Of a stretch of 64,000 nt of DNA, positions 8,774 through 17,353 are shown piece by piece; within the stretch, counting starts at the first letter, position 1; each line of letters opens with the position of its first letter. Under the pieces are notes generated by a model. It was given only the letters and a program-made list of their open reading frames with translations. It did not search any database and was not told where the DNA came from. A program made the position numbers and the translations under genes. The DNA is from Hymenobacter caeli. GTDB taxonomy: Bacteria > Bacteroidota > Bacteroidia > Cytophagales > Hymenobacteraceae. The stretch lies in the NCBI RefSeq assembly GCF_013294115.1, contig NZ_JABSNP010000019.1, forward strand, positions 40,302 to 104,301, given 5' to 3'.

Positions 8774-9958
8774 ATGGAAAATTCGTATGACTTGATTGTG
8801 GTGGGGGCGGGGGCCCTGGGCGCGTTCCACGCCTACTTCGCCTTGCAGCGCGGCCTGAAGGTGCTGCTGCTGGAAAAAGACCCCCGGCCCGTGGAAGCCA
8901 CCGTGCGCAACTTCGGGCAAATCATCCCTTCGGGCATGGCCGAGGGCGAGTGGTTCGACTACGCCCGCGTGAGCCTCGACACGTACAAAGCTATCCAGGC
9001 CGAGTACGACATTTCCATTCGGCCCACCGGCTCGCTCTACCTGGCCTCGTCGGCCCCGGAGATGCAGGTGCTGGAGGAAAAACACGCCCGCTACCAGGCC
9101 CTGGGCTACGCCTCGCAGGTGCTCACGCCGGCCCAGTGCCGGCAGCGCCTGCCCGCTGTGCGGGCCGACTACTGCGCCGGGGGCCTGCTCTTTGCCCAGG
9201 AAGTGACGGCCGAGCCCGACCTGCTGGTGCACCGCCTACTGGCCTACCTGGTGGCCCGCTGGCACCTCGACTACCGCCCCGCCACGCCGGTGCGGGAAGT
9301 GACGGCCGGCGACGCCGGCTGCTTGGTAATCGACACCAGCGGCCGGCGCTACGCCGGGGCCCGGGTACTGGTGTGCAGCGGCCGCGACTTCCAGTTGCTG
9401 TTCCCGGAAGTGTTCGCCCAGAGCGACTTGCAGCTGGTGAAGCTCCAGATGCTGGCCACCTACCCACTGCCCCAGGTGCGGCTGCCGGGCTCGGTGCTCA
9501 CGGGCCTGTCCATCCGCCGCTACCACGCCTTCCACAGCTGCCCGTCGTTCGCCCAGCTCCGGCCCGCCGACGTGGACCCGGAGCTGCGCCAGTGGGGCAT
9601 CCACTTGCTCTTTAAGCAGGCCCTCGACGGCTCCATCATCCTCGGCGACACCCACGAGTACGCCGACGCCAGCGCGGCCAATCCCTTGGATTTCAACAAT
9701 TCCGACCACCTCAATCGGCTCATGCTGGCCGAGGCCCACCGCATCCTCGACCTGCCCGACTGGCGCATCCAGCGCACCTGGAACGGCTACTACGCGCAGA
9801 GCAAGTCGGCCGAGATTTTCCAGCACTCGCCCGACCCGCGCATCCACATCGTCACCGGCATCGGCGGCAAGGGCATGACCACCGCCTGCGGCTTCGCCCG
9901 GCACCACGTGGAGCAGCTGGGGCTGGGCCGCCGGCAGCCGGCCCAGGCGCGGCACTAA
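8774..9958 (+). CDS. FAD-dependent oxidoreductase of the phosphonate-associated type (TIGR03364-like)
   Basis: The protein has 394 residues and starts with DLIVVGAGALGAFHA, a Rossmann FAD-binding motif, then LLLEKDPRP. It is a DAO-family (glycine/sarcosine oxidase-like) enzyme; the C-terminal VTGIGGKGMTTACGFA is the second dinucleotide-contacting segment. The TIGR03364 group (sometimes called HpnW) is known for its genomic link to phosphonatase-like HAD hydrolases and was proposed to deaminate an aminophosphonate oxidatively. That fits the HAD gene 0.8 kb away: the oxidase would make the phosphonoaldehyde that the hydrolase cleaves. No signal peptide is seen, so it acts in the cytoplasm. The exact aminophosphonate is unknown. 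Confidence 0.85.
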   Translation: MENSYDLIVVGAGALGAFHAYFALQRGLKVLLLEKDPRPVEATVRNFGQIIPSGMAEGEWFDYARVSLDTYKAIQAEYDISIRPTGSLYLASSAPEMQVLEEKHARYQALGYASQVLTPAQCRQRLPAVRADYCAGGLLFAQEVTAEPDLLVHRLLAYLVARWHLDYRPATPVREVTAGDAGCLVIDTSGRRYAGARVLVCSGRDFQLLFPEVFAQSDLQLVKLQMLATYPLPQVRLPGSVLTGLSIRRYHAFHSCPSFAQLRPADVDPELRQWGIHLLFKQALDGSIILGDTHEYADASAANPLDFNNSDHLNRLMLAEAHRILDLPDWRIQRTWNGYYAQSKSAEIFQHSPDPRIHIVTGIGGKGMTTACGFARHHVEQLGLGRRQPAQARH

Positions 9959-10095
9959 AAGCGGGGCCGGGGCGTGGCGCCCGGCGCGGCCGGTTGGGTG
10001 CGCAGCCAACGCCGGGTCGCCGTTGTCCGTAGGCCGGCTGGGTTGGGGCCGGAAGGTGCCCCGGCCGCCTCCGCCGTCACGCCCCGCCCCTTGCC

Positions 10096-10785
10096 ATGCT
10101 GAAAATCGTGCTGCTCCGCCACGGCGAGAGCGTCTGGAACCAGGAAAACCGTTTCACCGGCTGGACCGACGTAGACCTGTCGGCGGAAGGCGTCCGGCAG
10201 GCCCGGCAGGCGGGGGCGCTGCTCCGGCAGCACGGCTACCGGTTCGACGTTGCCTACACGTCGGTGCTGAAGCGGGCCATTAAAACCCTGGACCTGGCCC
10301 TGGAAGAAATGGACCAGCTCTGGATTCCGGTGCAGAAGTCGTGGCGCCTGAACGAGCGGTTCTACGGGGCCCTGCAGGGGCTGAACAAGGCCGAAACCAT
10401 CGCCCGGTACGGGGCCGAGCAGGTGCGGAAGTGGCGGCGCGACCCCCTCGAGCACCCGCCCGCCCTCGCCCCCGACGACCCGCGCTACCCCGGCCACGAC
10501 GCCCGCTACGCCCACCTCACCGCCCGCGAACTGCCCCTGACCGAGAACCTGACCGAAACCCTGGCCCGCGTGCTGCCCTACTGGACGGAGACCATCGTGC
10601 CGGCCCTGCGCCGCCGCCAGCAGGTGCTCGTCTGCGCCCACGGCAACAGCCTGCGGGCCCTGGTGCAGTACATCGACCACCTCACCGACGCGGAAGTGAC
10701 CCAGCTCGACATCCCCACCGGCAGCCCCCTGGTCATCGAGCTGGACGACGACCTGAACCGGCTGCAACAGTACTACCTCACGTAG
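10096..10785 (+). CDS. gpmA: 2,3-bisphosphoglycerate-dependent phosphoglycerate mutase
   Basis: The product has 229 residues, the normal length for dPGM, and interconverts 3- and 2-phosphoglycerate in glycolysis. The phosphohistidine motif LLRHGESVWN is at residues 6-15, followed by NRFTGWTDVDLS, the LNERFYGALQGLNKAE active-site segment and the second catalytic His in CAHGNSLRAL. The C-terminal tail IPTGSPLVIELDDDL is typical. It follows the FAD oxidoreductase by 137 bases in the same direction, but a functional link with the phosphonate genes is not evident. Confidence 0.95.
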   Translation: MLKIVLLRHGESVWNQENRFTGWTDVDLSAEGVRQARQAGALLRQHGYRFDVAYTSVLKRAIKTLDLALEEMDQLWIPVQKSWRLNERFYGALQGLNKAETIARYGAEQVRKWRRDPLEHPPALAPDDPRYPGHDARYAHLTARELPLTENLTETLARVLPYWTETIVPALRRRQQVLVCAHGNSLRALVQYIDHLTDAEVTQLDIPTGSPLVIELDDDLNRLQQYYLT

Positions 10786-10840
10786 CGCGGCGGCGCGGGT
10801 TGCGCGCTCCCGGGCCCCCGGGCCGGCGGCCGGGCGCGGG

Positions 10841-13800
10841 CTACGGGGCCCCGGGGCCGGGCGCGGCGCGGCACAGCTCCACCAGCAGCTGGTAGAGGGC
10901 GGCTTCCTCGTAGGGCTTGGTAAGGCAGGCGTTCATGCCGGCGGCCAGGTAGCCGGCGCGGTCGCTGTCGAAGGCGTTGGCCGTGAGGGCGATGATGGGC
11001 ACGGCGGCGCGGGCCGGGTCGGGGTGCTGGCGGATGGCGGCGGTGACGGCCACCCCGCTCAGGCCCGGCATGCGGATGTCGAGCAGGGCCGCCTCGAAGG
11101 GCTGGGTGCGCAGGTAGTCCAGCGCGTCGAGGCCGTTGGCCACGGCCTGCACCTGCACGCCCCAGCGCTCCAGTATCACCACGGCGATGAACTGGTTGAC
11201 GGGGTTGTCTTCGGCCAGCAGCACGCGCAGGCCTTGTAGTCCGTCGTAGGCCGGGGCGGCGGGCGGCGGGGCCTGGGCCACGGGCGGGGCCGGGCGGGGC
11301 AACGTGAGCTGAAACGCGAAGGTGGTGCCGTGGCCCGGCGCACTGCTCAAACGCAGGGTGCCGCCCATTTGCGCCACCAGCTGCTCGCTGATGGCCAGCC
11401 CCAGCCCCGTGCCCCCGAAGTGCTGGCCGGTGTCGGCGCTGGCCTGGGCAAAGGCCTCGAAGATGTGGTCCTGCTGCTCGGGGGCGATGCCGATGCCGGT
11501 GTCTTCCACCCAGAAGCGCACCGTGAGGGCCCCGGGCGCGTCGCGCACCACGTCGGCCCCGAGCTTCACGTGCCCCCGCGCGGTGAACTTGATGGCGTTG
11601 CCGAGCAGGTTGAGCAGCACTTGGTGCAGGCGGTAGGCGTCGCCGAGCACGCGCGGGGCCAGGCCCGGGGGCCACACGCCCACCGTCAACTCCAACCCCT
11701 TGGCTTCGGCCAGGGCGGCCACCGTCTGGCCGGCGCCGTGCAGCACCACGGCCAGGTCGAAGGGGGCGTGGTCGAGCTGCAGGTGCTGGCCCGTGATTTT
11801 GGCCATGTCCAGCACGTCGTTGAGCAAGGCCAGCAGGTGGCGGCCCGCGTGCTGCATGGTGTGCAGGTACTCGGCCTGCGGCGCGGTGAGGGGCGTTTTT
11901 TGCAGCAAAGTGGCCATGCCCAGCACCCCGTTCAGCGGGGTGCGGATTTCGTGGCTCATGCGGGCCAGGAAAGCTTCTTTGGCGCGGGCGTTGTCCTCGG
12001 CTTCCTGCTTGGCCTGTTGCAGGGCCCGCCGGGCCAGCACGCCCGCCGTCACGTCGTAGCCCGAGGCCACCACGTAGGGCGGCTGGCCGGGCTCGGCCAC
12101 GCGGTGGGCGTAGTAGTTCAGGTAGCGCCGCTCGCCGGTGGCGATCAAAATCGTCATCACCTGGGGGGTGGGCGACGCGGGGGCCGGGCTTTCGAGGTAT
12201 TCCCGCAGCGCGGTGCGGTGTTCGGGCGGCAGGGCTTCGTGCAGGAAATGCCCCACCAGCTGCGTCGCCGGCCGGCCCAGCAGCTGCTCAATGGCCGGGT
12301 TCACCGTGAGCAGCCGGCCCCGCGCATCGAGCGTGCAAATGAGGGCCTGGGAGTAGTGCACCAGGTCGTGGTACTGCTTCTCGCGCTGCTCCAGGGCCTG
12401 CCGGGCCTGCTTCACCGCCGTCACGTCGGTGCTCACCGCGAGGACGCCCAGCTGGCCGTTGGCCAGCCGCATGGGGCGCTTGTGTATCTGGTAATATACT
12501 TTTTCGCCGGTGCTGAGGGTGAACGGCAGCTCCTGCGTGAGGGGCTGTTGGGTGGCCCGCACCAGCTCGCTCAGGGCCCGGACCTGCCGTACTTCGTCCA
12601 GCACGGCGGCGCTCTTGCCGGCGGCGGGCTGCGCGTGCGCGCTTTGCGTGGCGGCGGCGGCGTAAGCCGCGTTTGAAAACAATATCCGGCCGTCGGGGCC
12701 CACGATGTAGAGCGCGTCCGGCAGGGCATCCACCACCCGGCGCACGAAGGCTTGCTGCTCCTGGAGCAGGGCCTGGGCCTGGCGCTGGCGCTCTTCGGCC
12801 TCGTACCGCGCCGTGATGTCGATGCCCGAGCCCACGACCAGCCGCAGCCGGCCGTCGGCCGCAAAGACGGGCCGCAGGCTCTGCAGTATCAGCTGCGGGC
12901 CGGGGCGTAGCTCTTCCCAGCTCACGTCCTGCCGCGTGCGCATGGCCTGGGCGAAGTAGTGCAGCCGCTGCTCGGCCAGCCCCGCCGGCCGGCCGGCGGG
13001 GCTGGCCTGGTAGTCGGCCTGGCTCTGGCCAATCATTTGCTGGCGCGCTTCGGGGTCGGGCTCCGCCGCGGGGTTGACAAACAAATAGCGGAACTGGGCG
13101 TCGAACACGGCCACGTTGACCGGGAGTAGGTTCAGGGCGGATTCGTAGAATTCCCGCTGCTCGGCCACCTGCGCTTCGGCCAGCTTGCGCTCCGTAATGT
13201 CCACCCCCGTGGCGATGACCCACCGCGTGCCCGTGGGGCCCGGCACGGGCTGGTAGCTCACCAGCAGGTACTCCACCCCCGCGCAGTTCGCGCGCTGCTC
13301 GTCCCAGCTCACGGCCCGCTGCCCGCGCAGGGCCTCGGCAAAGGCGGCTTCCCGCTGCCGGGCCACGGCCGCGGGGCGCTGCCGGCGCTGGCAGGCCTCC
13401 GTGCTGGTTTTGCCCAGCATCCAGGCGCGGGTCACGGGGTCGGGCTCCATCACGGGGTTGACGAACAGGTAGCGGTGCTGGGCATCGAACACGGCCACCG
13501 CCACGGGCACCTGTTCCAATATGCTCTCGTAAAAGGTGCGCTGCTGGGCCAGTTGCTGGGCCACTTGCCGCTGCGCCGTCATATCGGTCAGGTACAGCGT
13601 GACGTGGTCGCGGCCGGGCACGGCCATGGCGGTGAACAGGTAGTGCTGCCCGGCCACGGTCAGTTCCTGGCGGTGCGGCACGGGCGCGCCCAGGGCGGCG
13701 TGCACCAGCGCGAGCATCCGCTCGTACAGGTCGCCCAGCGCATCGGTGGCCAGGGCCTGCAGCAGGGCGGCGGCGGCGGGGTTGGTGTACACCACTTCCC

Positions 13801-14401
13801 CCGTGGCGGCCACCCGCAAAACGGGGTTGGGGTTGTGCTGCGGAAAGTAGGCCAGCGTGCGCAGCTGCACGTCGCGCCGGTGGCGCTCGGTCACGTCGCG
13901 GTAGCAAATCAAGCGGCCGGCCCGCGCCTGGTCCAGCACCAGGTAATCAAGCTCAATGATGCGGCCGTCGGCGAGCACGAATTCTTCTTGCTGCACCGTT
14001 TGCCCAGCCTTGTGCAGCGCCCAGGCCCGCGCCGTGAAGGCCGCCGGGTCCTGAAAGGCGGCGTCGATGGCCACGGCCGCCGGGGGAATGCACGGGTCCC
14101 CGGGCCCCGGGTTGGCCACGGGCACCAGGCCGAACAGCTCCCAGAAATGCTGGTTGACGAACTGAATCTGGCCTTTGTGGTCGACCAGCACCAGGCCCAC
14201 GTGCAGGCGCTGCACCAGCGCCACCAGCTGGGCGTGGTGGCGCTGGGCAGTGCCGGCGGCGGCCACCAGCTCGCCCTCGAGGGCAGCCACGCGGGCCTGG
14301 GCCTGGGCCAGCGCGGCCTCGGCTTTTTCGGCGCGCACCCGGGCGGCCGCTAGTTGCGCGGCGAAGTCGGCGGCGGCGGAGATGGAAGGGGCAGTAGGCA
14401 T
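10841..14401 (-). CDS. hybrid sensor histidine kinase with six PAS domains and C-terminal receiver
   Basis: The protein has 1186 residues from ATG 14401; a TTG 75 bases upstream is less likely. An N-terminal coiled coil (residues about 10-55) precedes six PAS domains starting near residues 62, 187, 297, 424, 552 and 679. PAS3 and PAS4 are close copies (FDAQHRYLFVNP and FDAQFRYLFVNP). The HisKA motif MSHEIRTPLNG places the phospho-His near residue 816. ATP-binding motifs are LGNAIKF, EDTGIGIAP and GGTGLGLAIS, and a REC domain has its acceptor Asp in LLDIRMPG near 1107 and Lys in TKPYEE. No membrane segment is visible, so it senses a cytoplasmic signal. No partner regulator lies beside it. A weak TATAGTTG box at 14410-14417 lies very close to the start. 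Confidence 0.92.
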   Translation of the reverse strand: MPTAPSISAAADFAAQLAAARVRAEKAEAALAQAQARVAALEGELVAAAGTAQRHHAQLVALVQRLHVGLVLVDHKGQIQFVNQHFWELFGLVPVANPGPGDPCIPPAAVAIDAAFQDPAAFTARAWALHKAGQTVQQEEFVLADGRIIELDYLVLDQARAGRLICYRDVTERHRRDVQLRTLAYFPQHNPNPVLRVAATGEVVYTNPAAAALLQALATDALGDLYERMLALVHAALGAPVPHRQELTVAGQHYLFTAMAVPGRDHVTLYLTDMTAQRQVAQQLAQQRTFYESILEQVPVAVAVFDAQHRYLFVNPVMEPDPVTRAWMLGKTSTEACQRRQRPAAVARQREAAFAEALRGQRAVSWDEQRANCAGVEYLLVSYQPVPGPTGTRWVIATGVDITERKLAEAQVAEQREFYESALNLLPVNVAVFDAQFRYLFVNPAAEPDPEARQQMIGQSQADYQASPAGRPAGLAEQRLHYFAQAMRTRQDVSWEELRPGPQLILQSLRPVFAADGRLRLVVGSGIDITARYEAEERQRQAQALLQEQQAFVRRVVDALPDALYIVGPDGRILFSNAAYAAAATQSAHAQPAAGKSAAVLDEVRQVRALSELVRATQQPLTQELPFTLSTGEKVYYQIHKRPMRLANGQLGVLAVSTDVTAVKQARQALEQREKQYHDLVHYSQALICTLDARGRLLTVNPAIEQLLGRPATQLVGHFLHEALPPEHRTALREYLESPAPASPTPQVMTILIATGERRYLNYYAHRVAEPGQPPYVVASGYDVTAGVLARRALQQAKQEAEDNARAKEAFLARMSHEIRTPLNGVLGMATLLQKTPLTAPQAEYLHTMQHAGRHLLALLNDVLDMAKITGQHLQLDHAPFDLAVVLHGAGQTVAALAEAKGLELTVGVWPPGLAPRVLGDAYRLHQVLLNLLGNAIKFTARGHVKLGADVVRDAPGALTVRFWVEDTGIGIAPEQQDHIFEAFAQASADTGQHFGGTGLGLAISEQLVAQMGGTLRLSSAPGHGTTFAFQLTLPRPAPPVAQAPPPAAPAYDGLQGLRVLLAEDNPVNQFIAVVILERWGVQVQAVANGLDALDYLRTQPFEAALLDIRMPGLSGVAVTAAIRQHPDPARAAVPIIALTANAFDSDRAGYLAAGMNACLTKPYEEAALYQLLVELCRAAPGPGAP

Positions 14402-14587
14402 GGCCAAGGCAACTATAGGCAAAACGTTTGGCAAAAACAAGAGTCTGCCTCTAAGGGACTGGGCCAGTTGAGCCAATAATAATATACAGCAGATTGGGAA
14501 TATTCAGTGAAGTTTGGCAGGGTATGCAGCCTGATCCAGCCAAGAATATGCCGAAAAGCGGGAACACACTACGCCCGCCCCCGGCGC

Positions 14588-16654
14588 TTACCCCTGGGCC
14601 CGCAGCTTCACCATCGTCAGAATCGTGGCCACGGCCACGGTTTCGCCGGTTTCGTCGGTCACGTCCACCAGCCAGCGCACGATGCCTTTGGCAATGTCCT
14701 GGTCGTCGCGCCGGTCCTGGGCGGTTTTTTCCTTCACCGTGAGCTGCACGCCGATGGTCATGCCCGGGTACACGGGCTTGGTGAAGCGGCACTCGTCGAG
14801 GCCGTAGTTGAGTAGCACGGGGCCCTTGCGCGGGTCCACGAACATGCCGGCGGCCTTGCTGAGGACGTAGTAGCCGTGGGCCACGCGCCCGGTGAAGGGC
14901 GTGCCTGCGAGCGACGTGGCGTCCACGTGGGCGTAGAAATTATCGCCCGACACCTGGGCGAAATTCGTAATGTCGGCCTCCGTCACGGTGTGGCGGTGGG
15001 TGGTGTAGGTCTGCCCGATTTCCAACTCCTCGAAGTAGTGCTGAAAGGGGTGCTTGTCCTTCTCGATTTTGCGGGCCCCTACCTGGTACACCTGCGTGAT
15101 GGCGGTGAGCATGCTCGGCGAGCCCTGCAAAGCCACGCGCTGCATAAAGTGCTCCACGCCGCGGATGCCGCCCATTTCCTGGCCGCCGCCGGCCCGCCCG
15201 GGGCCCCCGTGGATGAGCTGCGGCAGCGGGGCCCCGTGGCCGGTGCTCTCCTTGGCCATCTCGTCGTTGAGGACCAGAATGCGGCCGTGGTGGGTGGCCG
15301 CGCCCAGCACAAATTCGGTGGCCACGCCGGCGTCGGCGGTGGCCAGCGAGCACACCAGCGAGCCTTTGCCGAGGTTGGCCAGCTGCACGGCCTCGCCCAA
15401 GTCGTGGTAGGGCATGAGCGTCACCACTGGCCCGAAGGCTTCGATTTCGTGGCTGGCGAGGTGGCGAAACGGCTCGTCGTTGCGCAGCACGATGGGCGAG
15501 GCAAACGCGCCCTTGCCGGTGTGGGCCCCCAGGTCCTGGCCCCGGATCTCCACGTCGTCCAGGGTGCCGTACACGATGGGCGAGTGGCGGGCTAGCTCCC
15601 GCACCCGGGCGCGGAACTGCGCGGCCTGGGCGCGGCCGGCCAGGGCCCCCATGCGCACGCCCTCGGCCCGCGGGTGGCCGATGGTGGTCTGGGCCAGGGC
15701 CTTGCCCAGGGCAATCTGCACGTCCTCCAGCAGCGCGGCGGGCACAATGGCGCGGCGGATGGCGGTGCACTTCTGCCCGCACTTGCCCGTCATTTCCTTG
15801 CGCACTTCCTTGATGAACAGGTCGAACTCCGCGGTGCCCGGCTTCGCGTCGGGCCCCAGCACGGCGGCGTTCAGCGAGTCGGCCTCCATCGTAAAGGGCA
15901 CGGCTTCCTCGATGATGCGCGGGTGGGCCCGCAGCAGCCGGCCGGTGGCGGCCGAGCCGGTGAAGGTCACCACGTCCTGGTAGGTGAGGTGGTCGAGAAT
16001 GCCCTGGCCCGAGCCCGAGACGAGTTGCAGGGCCCCGGCGGGCAGGATGCCGGAGGCCACGATTTCGCGCACCACGGCCTCGGTGAGGTAGGCCGTGGGC
16101 ACGGCGGGCTTCACCACGGCGGGCATGCCGGCCAGCAGGTTCACGGCAATTTTCTCCAGCATGCCCCAAATGGGGAAGTTGTAGGCGTTGATGTGCACGG
16201 CCACGCCCTCCTTGGGCACCAGCAGGTGCTGGGCCACGAAGGTGCCGCCCTTACTCAGGCCCACCGGTTCGCCCTCCACGTAAAACGGCTTATCCGGAAA
16301 TTTGCGCCGCAGCGAGGCGTTGGCAAACAGGTTGCCGATGCCGCCCTCAATGTCCACCCACGAGTCGGCCCGGGTGGCCCCCGAACGGTAGCTCAGCTCG
16401 TAAAACTGCTCTTTCCGCTCCTGCAAATAAAAAGCCAGCGCCTTCAGCATCCGCCCCCGCTCGTGAAACGTCATGCGGCGCAGCGCCGGGTTGCCCACGC
16501 GGCGGCCATAGGCCAAAACCGCTTCGTAGTCCACGCCTTCGGTATTGGCCAGGGCGATGAGTTCGCCGGTGCTGGCATCGAGCAATTCTTGCTGGGGGCC
16601 CCCGCCGGGCAGCCAGCGGCCGAGGGTGTAGTTTTCGAGGAGTTGGGTGGGCAT
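14588..16654 (-). CDS. paaZ: oxepin-CoA hydrolase / 3-oxo-5,6-dehydrosuberyl-CoA semialdehyde dehydrogenase
   Basis: This fusion of 688 residues opens the oxepin-CoA ring and oxidises the resulting aldehyde in phenylacetate breakdown. Residues about 1-520 are an aldehyde dehydrogenase with VHINAYNFPIWGMLEK, the TFTGSAATGR loop and catalytic Cys in GQKCTAIRR near residue 293. Residues about 538-688 are a MaoC-type (R)-hydratase domain (FAQVSGDNFYAHVD, GRVAHGYYVLS). ATG 16654 matches known PaaZ N-termini better than upstream starts. It is the last gene of the paaABCDHIZ run. A TAACGAAC half-site resembling part of the paaK operator is at 16685-16692 upstream. Confidence 0.95.
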   Translation of the reverse strand: MPTQLLENYTLGRWLPGGGPQQELLDASTGELIALANTEGVDYEAVLAYGRRVGNPALRRMTFHERGRMLKALAFYLQERKEQFYELSYRSGATRADSWVDIEGGIGNLFANASLRRKFPDKPFYVEGEPVGLSKGGTFVAQHLLVPKEGVAVHINAYNFPIWGMLEKIAVNLLAGMPAVVKPAVPTAYLTEAVVREIVASGILPAGALQLVSGSGQGILDHLTYQDVVTFTGSAATGRLLRAHPRIIEEAVPFTMEADSLNAAVLGPDAKPGTAEFDLFIKEVRKEMTGKCGQKCTAIRRAIVPAALLEDVQIALGKALAQTTIGHPRAEGVRMGALAGRAQAAQFRARVRELARHSPIVYGTLDDVEIRGQDLGAHTGKGAFASPIVLRNDEPFRHLASHEIEAFGPVVTLMPYHDLGEAVQLANLGKGSLVCSLATADAGVATEFVLGAATHHGRILVLNDEMAKESTGHGAPLPQLIHGGPGRAGGGQEMGGIRGVEHFMQRVALQGSPSMLTAITQVYQVGARKIEKDKHPFQHYFEELEIGQTYTTHRHTVTEADITNFAQVSGDNFYAHVDATSLAGTPFTGRVAHGYYVLSKAAGMFVDPRKGPVLLNYGLDECRFTKPVYPGMTIGVQLTVKEKTAQDRRDDQDIAKGIVRWLVDVTDETGETVAVATILTMVKLRAQG

Positions 16655-16684
16655 GGGGAAGGATTGAAATGGTGGGCTGGGGCG

Positions 16685-16692
16685 GTTCGTTA
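16685..16692 (-). promoter_or_regulatory. possible TetR half-site before paaZ
   Basis: The minus strand reads TAACGAAC, identical to one half of the palindrome before paaK (35411-35426), 31 bases upstream of the paaZ start. Only a half-site is present, so this is weak evidence that paaZ belongs to the same regulon. Confidence 0.25.
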
Positions 16693-16780
16693 ATTGGTGC
16701 GGGCAGGGGCTTGCCCCGTCCCTCATTCACGAATAACAGGGCAAGGCGCGGCGGCTTAGAAACCGCTCTAGTCATTTAGT

Positions 16781-16878
16781 CCGTCCTGCCGAGCGCAGCC
16801 GAGGCATCTCGCGTGCTTCGTTGCAACGACTAGATTGCTGCTGCACGCGAGATGCCTCGGCTGCGCTCGGCATGACGG
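16781..16878. repeat. CCGTCATGCCGAGC inverted-repeat element, copy 2
   Basis: The arms CCGTCCTGCCGAGCGCAGCC and the complement ending GCTCGGCATGACGG are about 36 bp each and differ by one base. The loop is about 26 bp. It lies inside the paa operon between paaI and paaZ, so its RNA hairpin would sit in the polycistronic message. Confidence 0.85.
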
Positions 16879-16909
16879 GCCGAATTGCAGAACAACCAGG
16901 TAACACCAT

Positions 16910-17353
16910 CTACAGCGGTATTTCCTGGCTGGTGCGGTAGGCCGTGCCTTTGAACAGGGCCAGCACCGCGCCGTGCTGGTTGCTGACGCGCACCTGGTAC
17001 ACGCCGATTTTGTGCTTCAGGCTTTCCTCGCGGGCTTCCACGGTGAGGCGGTCGCCGGGGCGGCCGGCTTCGAGGTAGTCTATCGTGGCGCTCAGGCCCA
17101 CGGCTTGGCGGCCGTGGGTGTTGCAGGCCAGGCCAAAGGCGGTGTCGGCGGCCGCGAACGTAACGCCGCCGTGCAGGGCCCCGAAGCCGTTGAGCATCTC
17201 GGGGCGCACGGCCAGCGTGAGGCGGGCGTAGCCGGGGCCCACCTCGGCCACTTCCACCCCCAGCCAGCGGCTGAAGGCGTCGTGGGCCAGCAGCAGGTTT
17301 TTCACGGTTTCGGCCGTGGCCGTGGCCGCGTCAGGCCTGGGCAACTCGCTCAT
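16910..17353 (-). CDS. paaI: phenylacetate pathway hydroxyphenylacetyl-CoA thioesterase
   Basis: The product has 147 residues, a single hotdog fold. The catalytic segment GALHGGVTFAAADTAFGLAC contains the HGG turn and the Asp/Thr of PaaI thioesterases, followed by GLSATIDYLEAGRPGD. PaaI releases CoA from dead-end ring-hydroxylated phenylacetyl-CoA and frees trapped CoA. Its start overlaps the 3' end of paaH by 23 bases, which suggests translational coupling. Confidence 0.92.
   Translation of the reverse strand: MSELPRPDAATATAETVKNLLLAHDAFSRWLGVEVAEVGPGYARLTLAVRPEMLNGFGALHGGVTFAAADTAFGLACNTHGRQAVGLSATIDYLEAGRPGDRLTVEAREESLKHKIGVYQVRVSNQHGAVLALFKGTAYRTSQEIPL

Noticed and set aside
11330..12676. 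A 448-codon plus-strand frame inside the hybrid kinase gene
   Set aside because: Composition is His/Gly/Gln-rich without motif. The minus strand encodes continuous PAS, HisKA, HATPase and REC motifs here.
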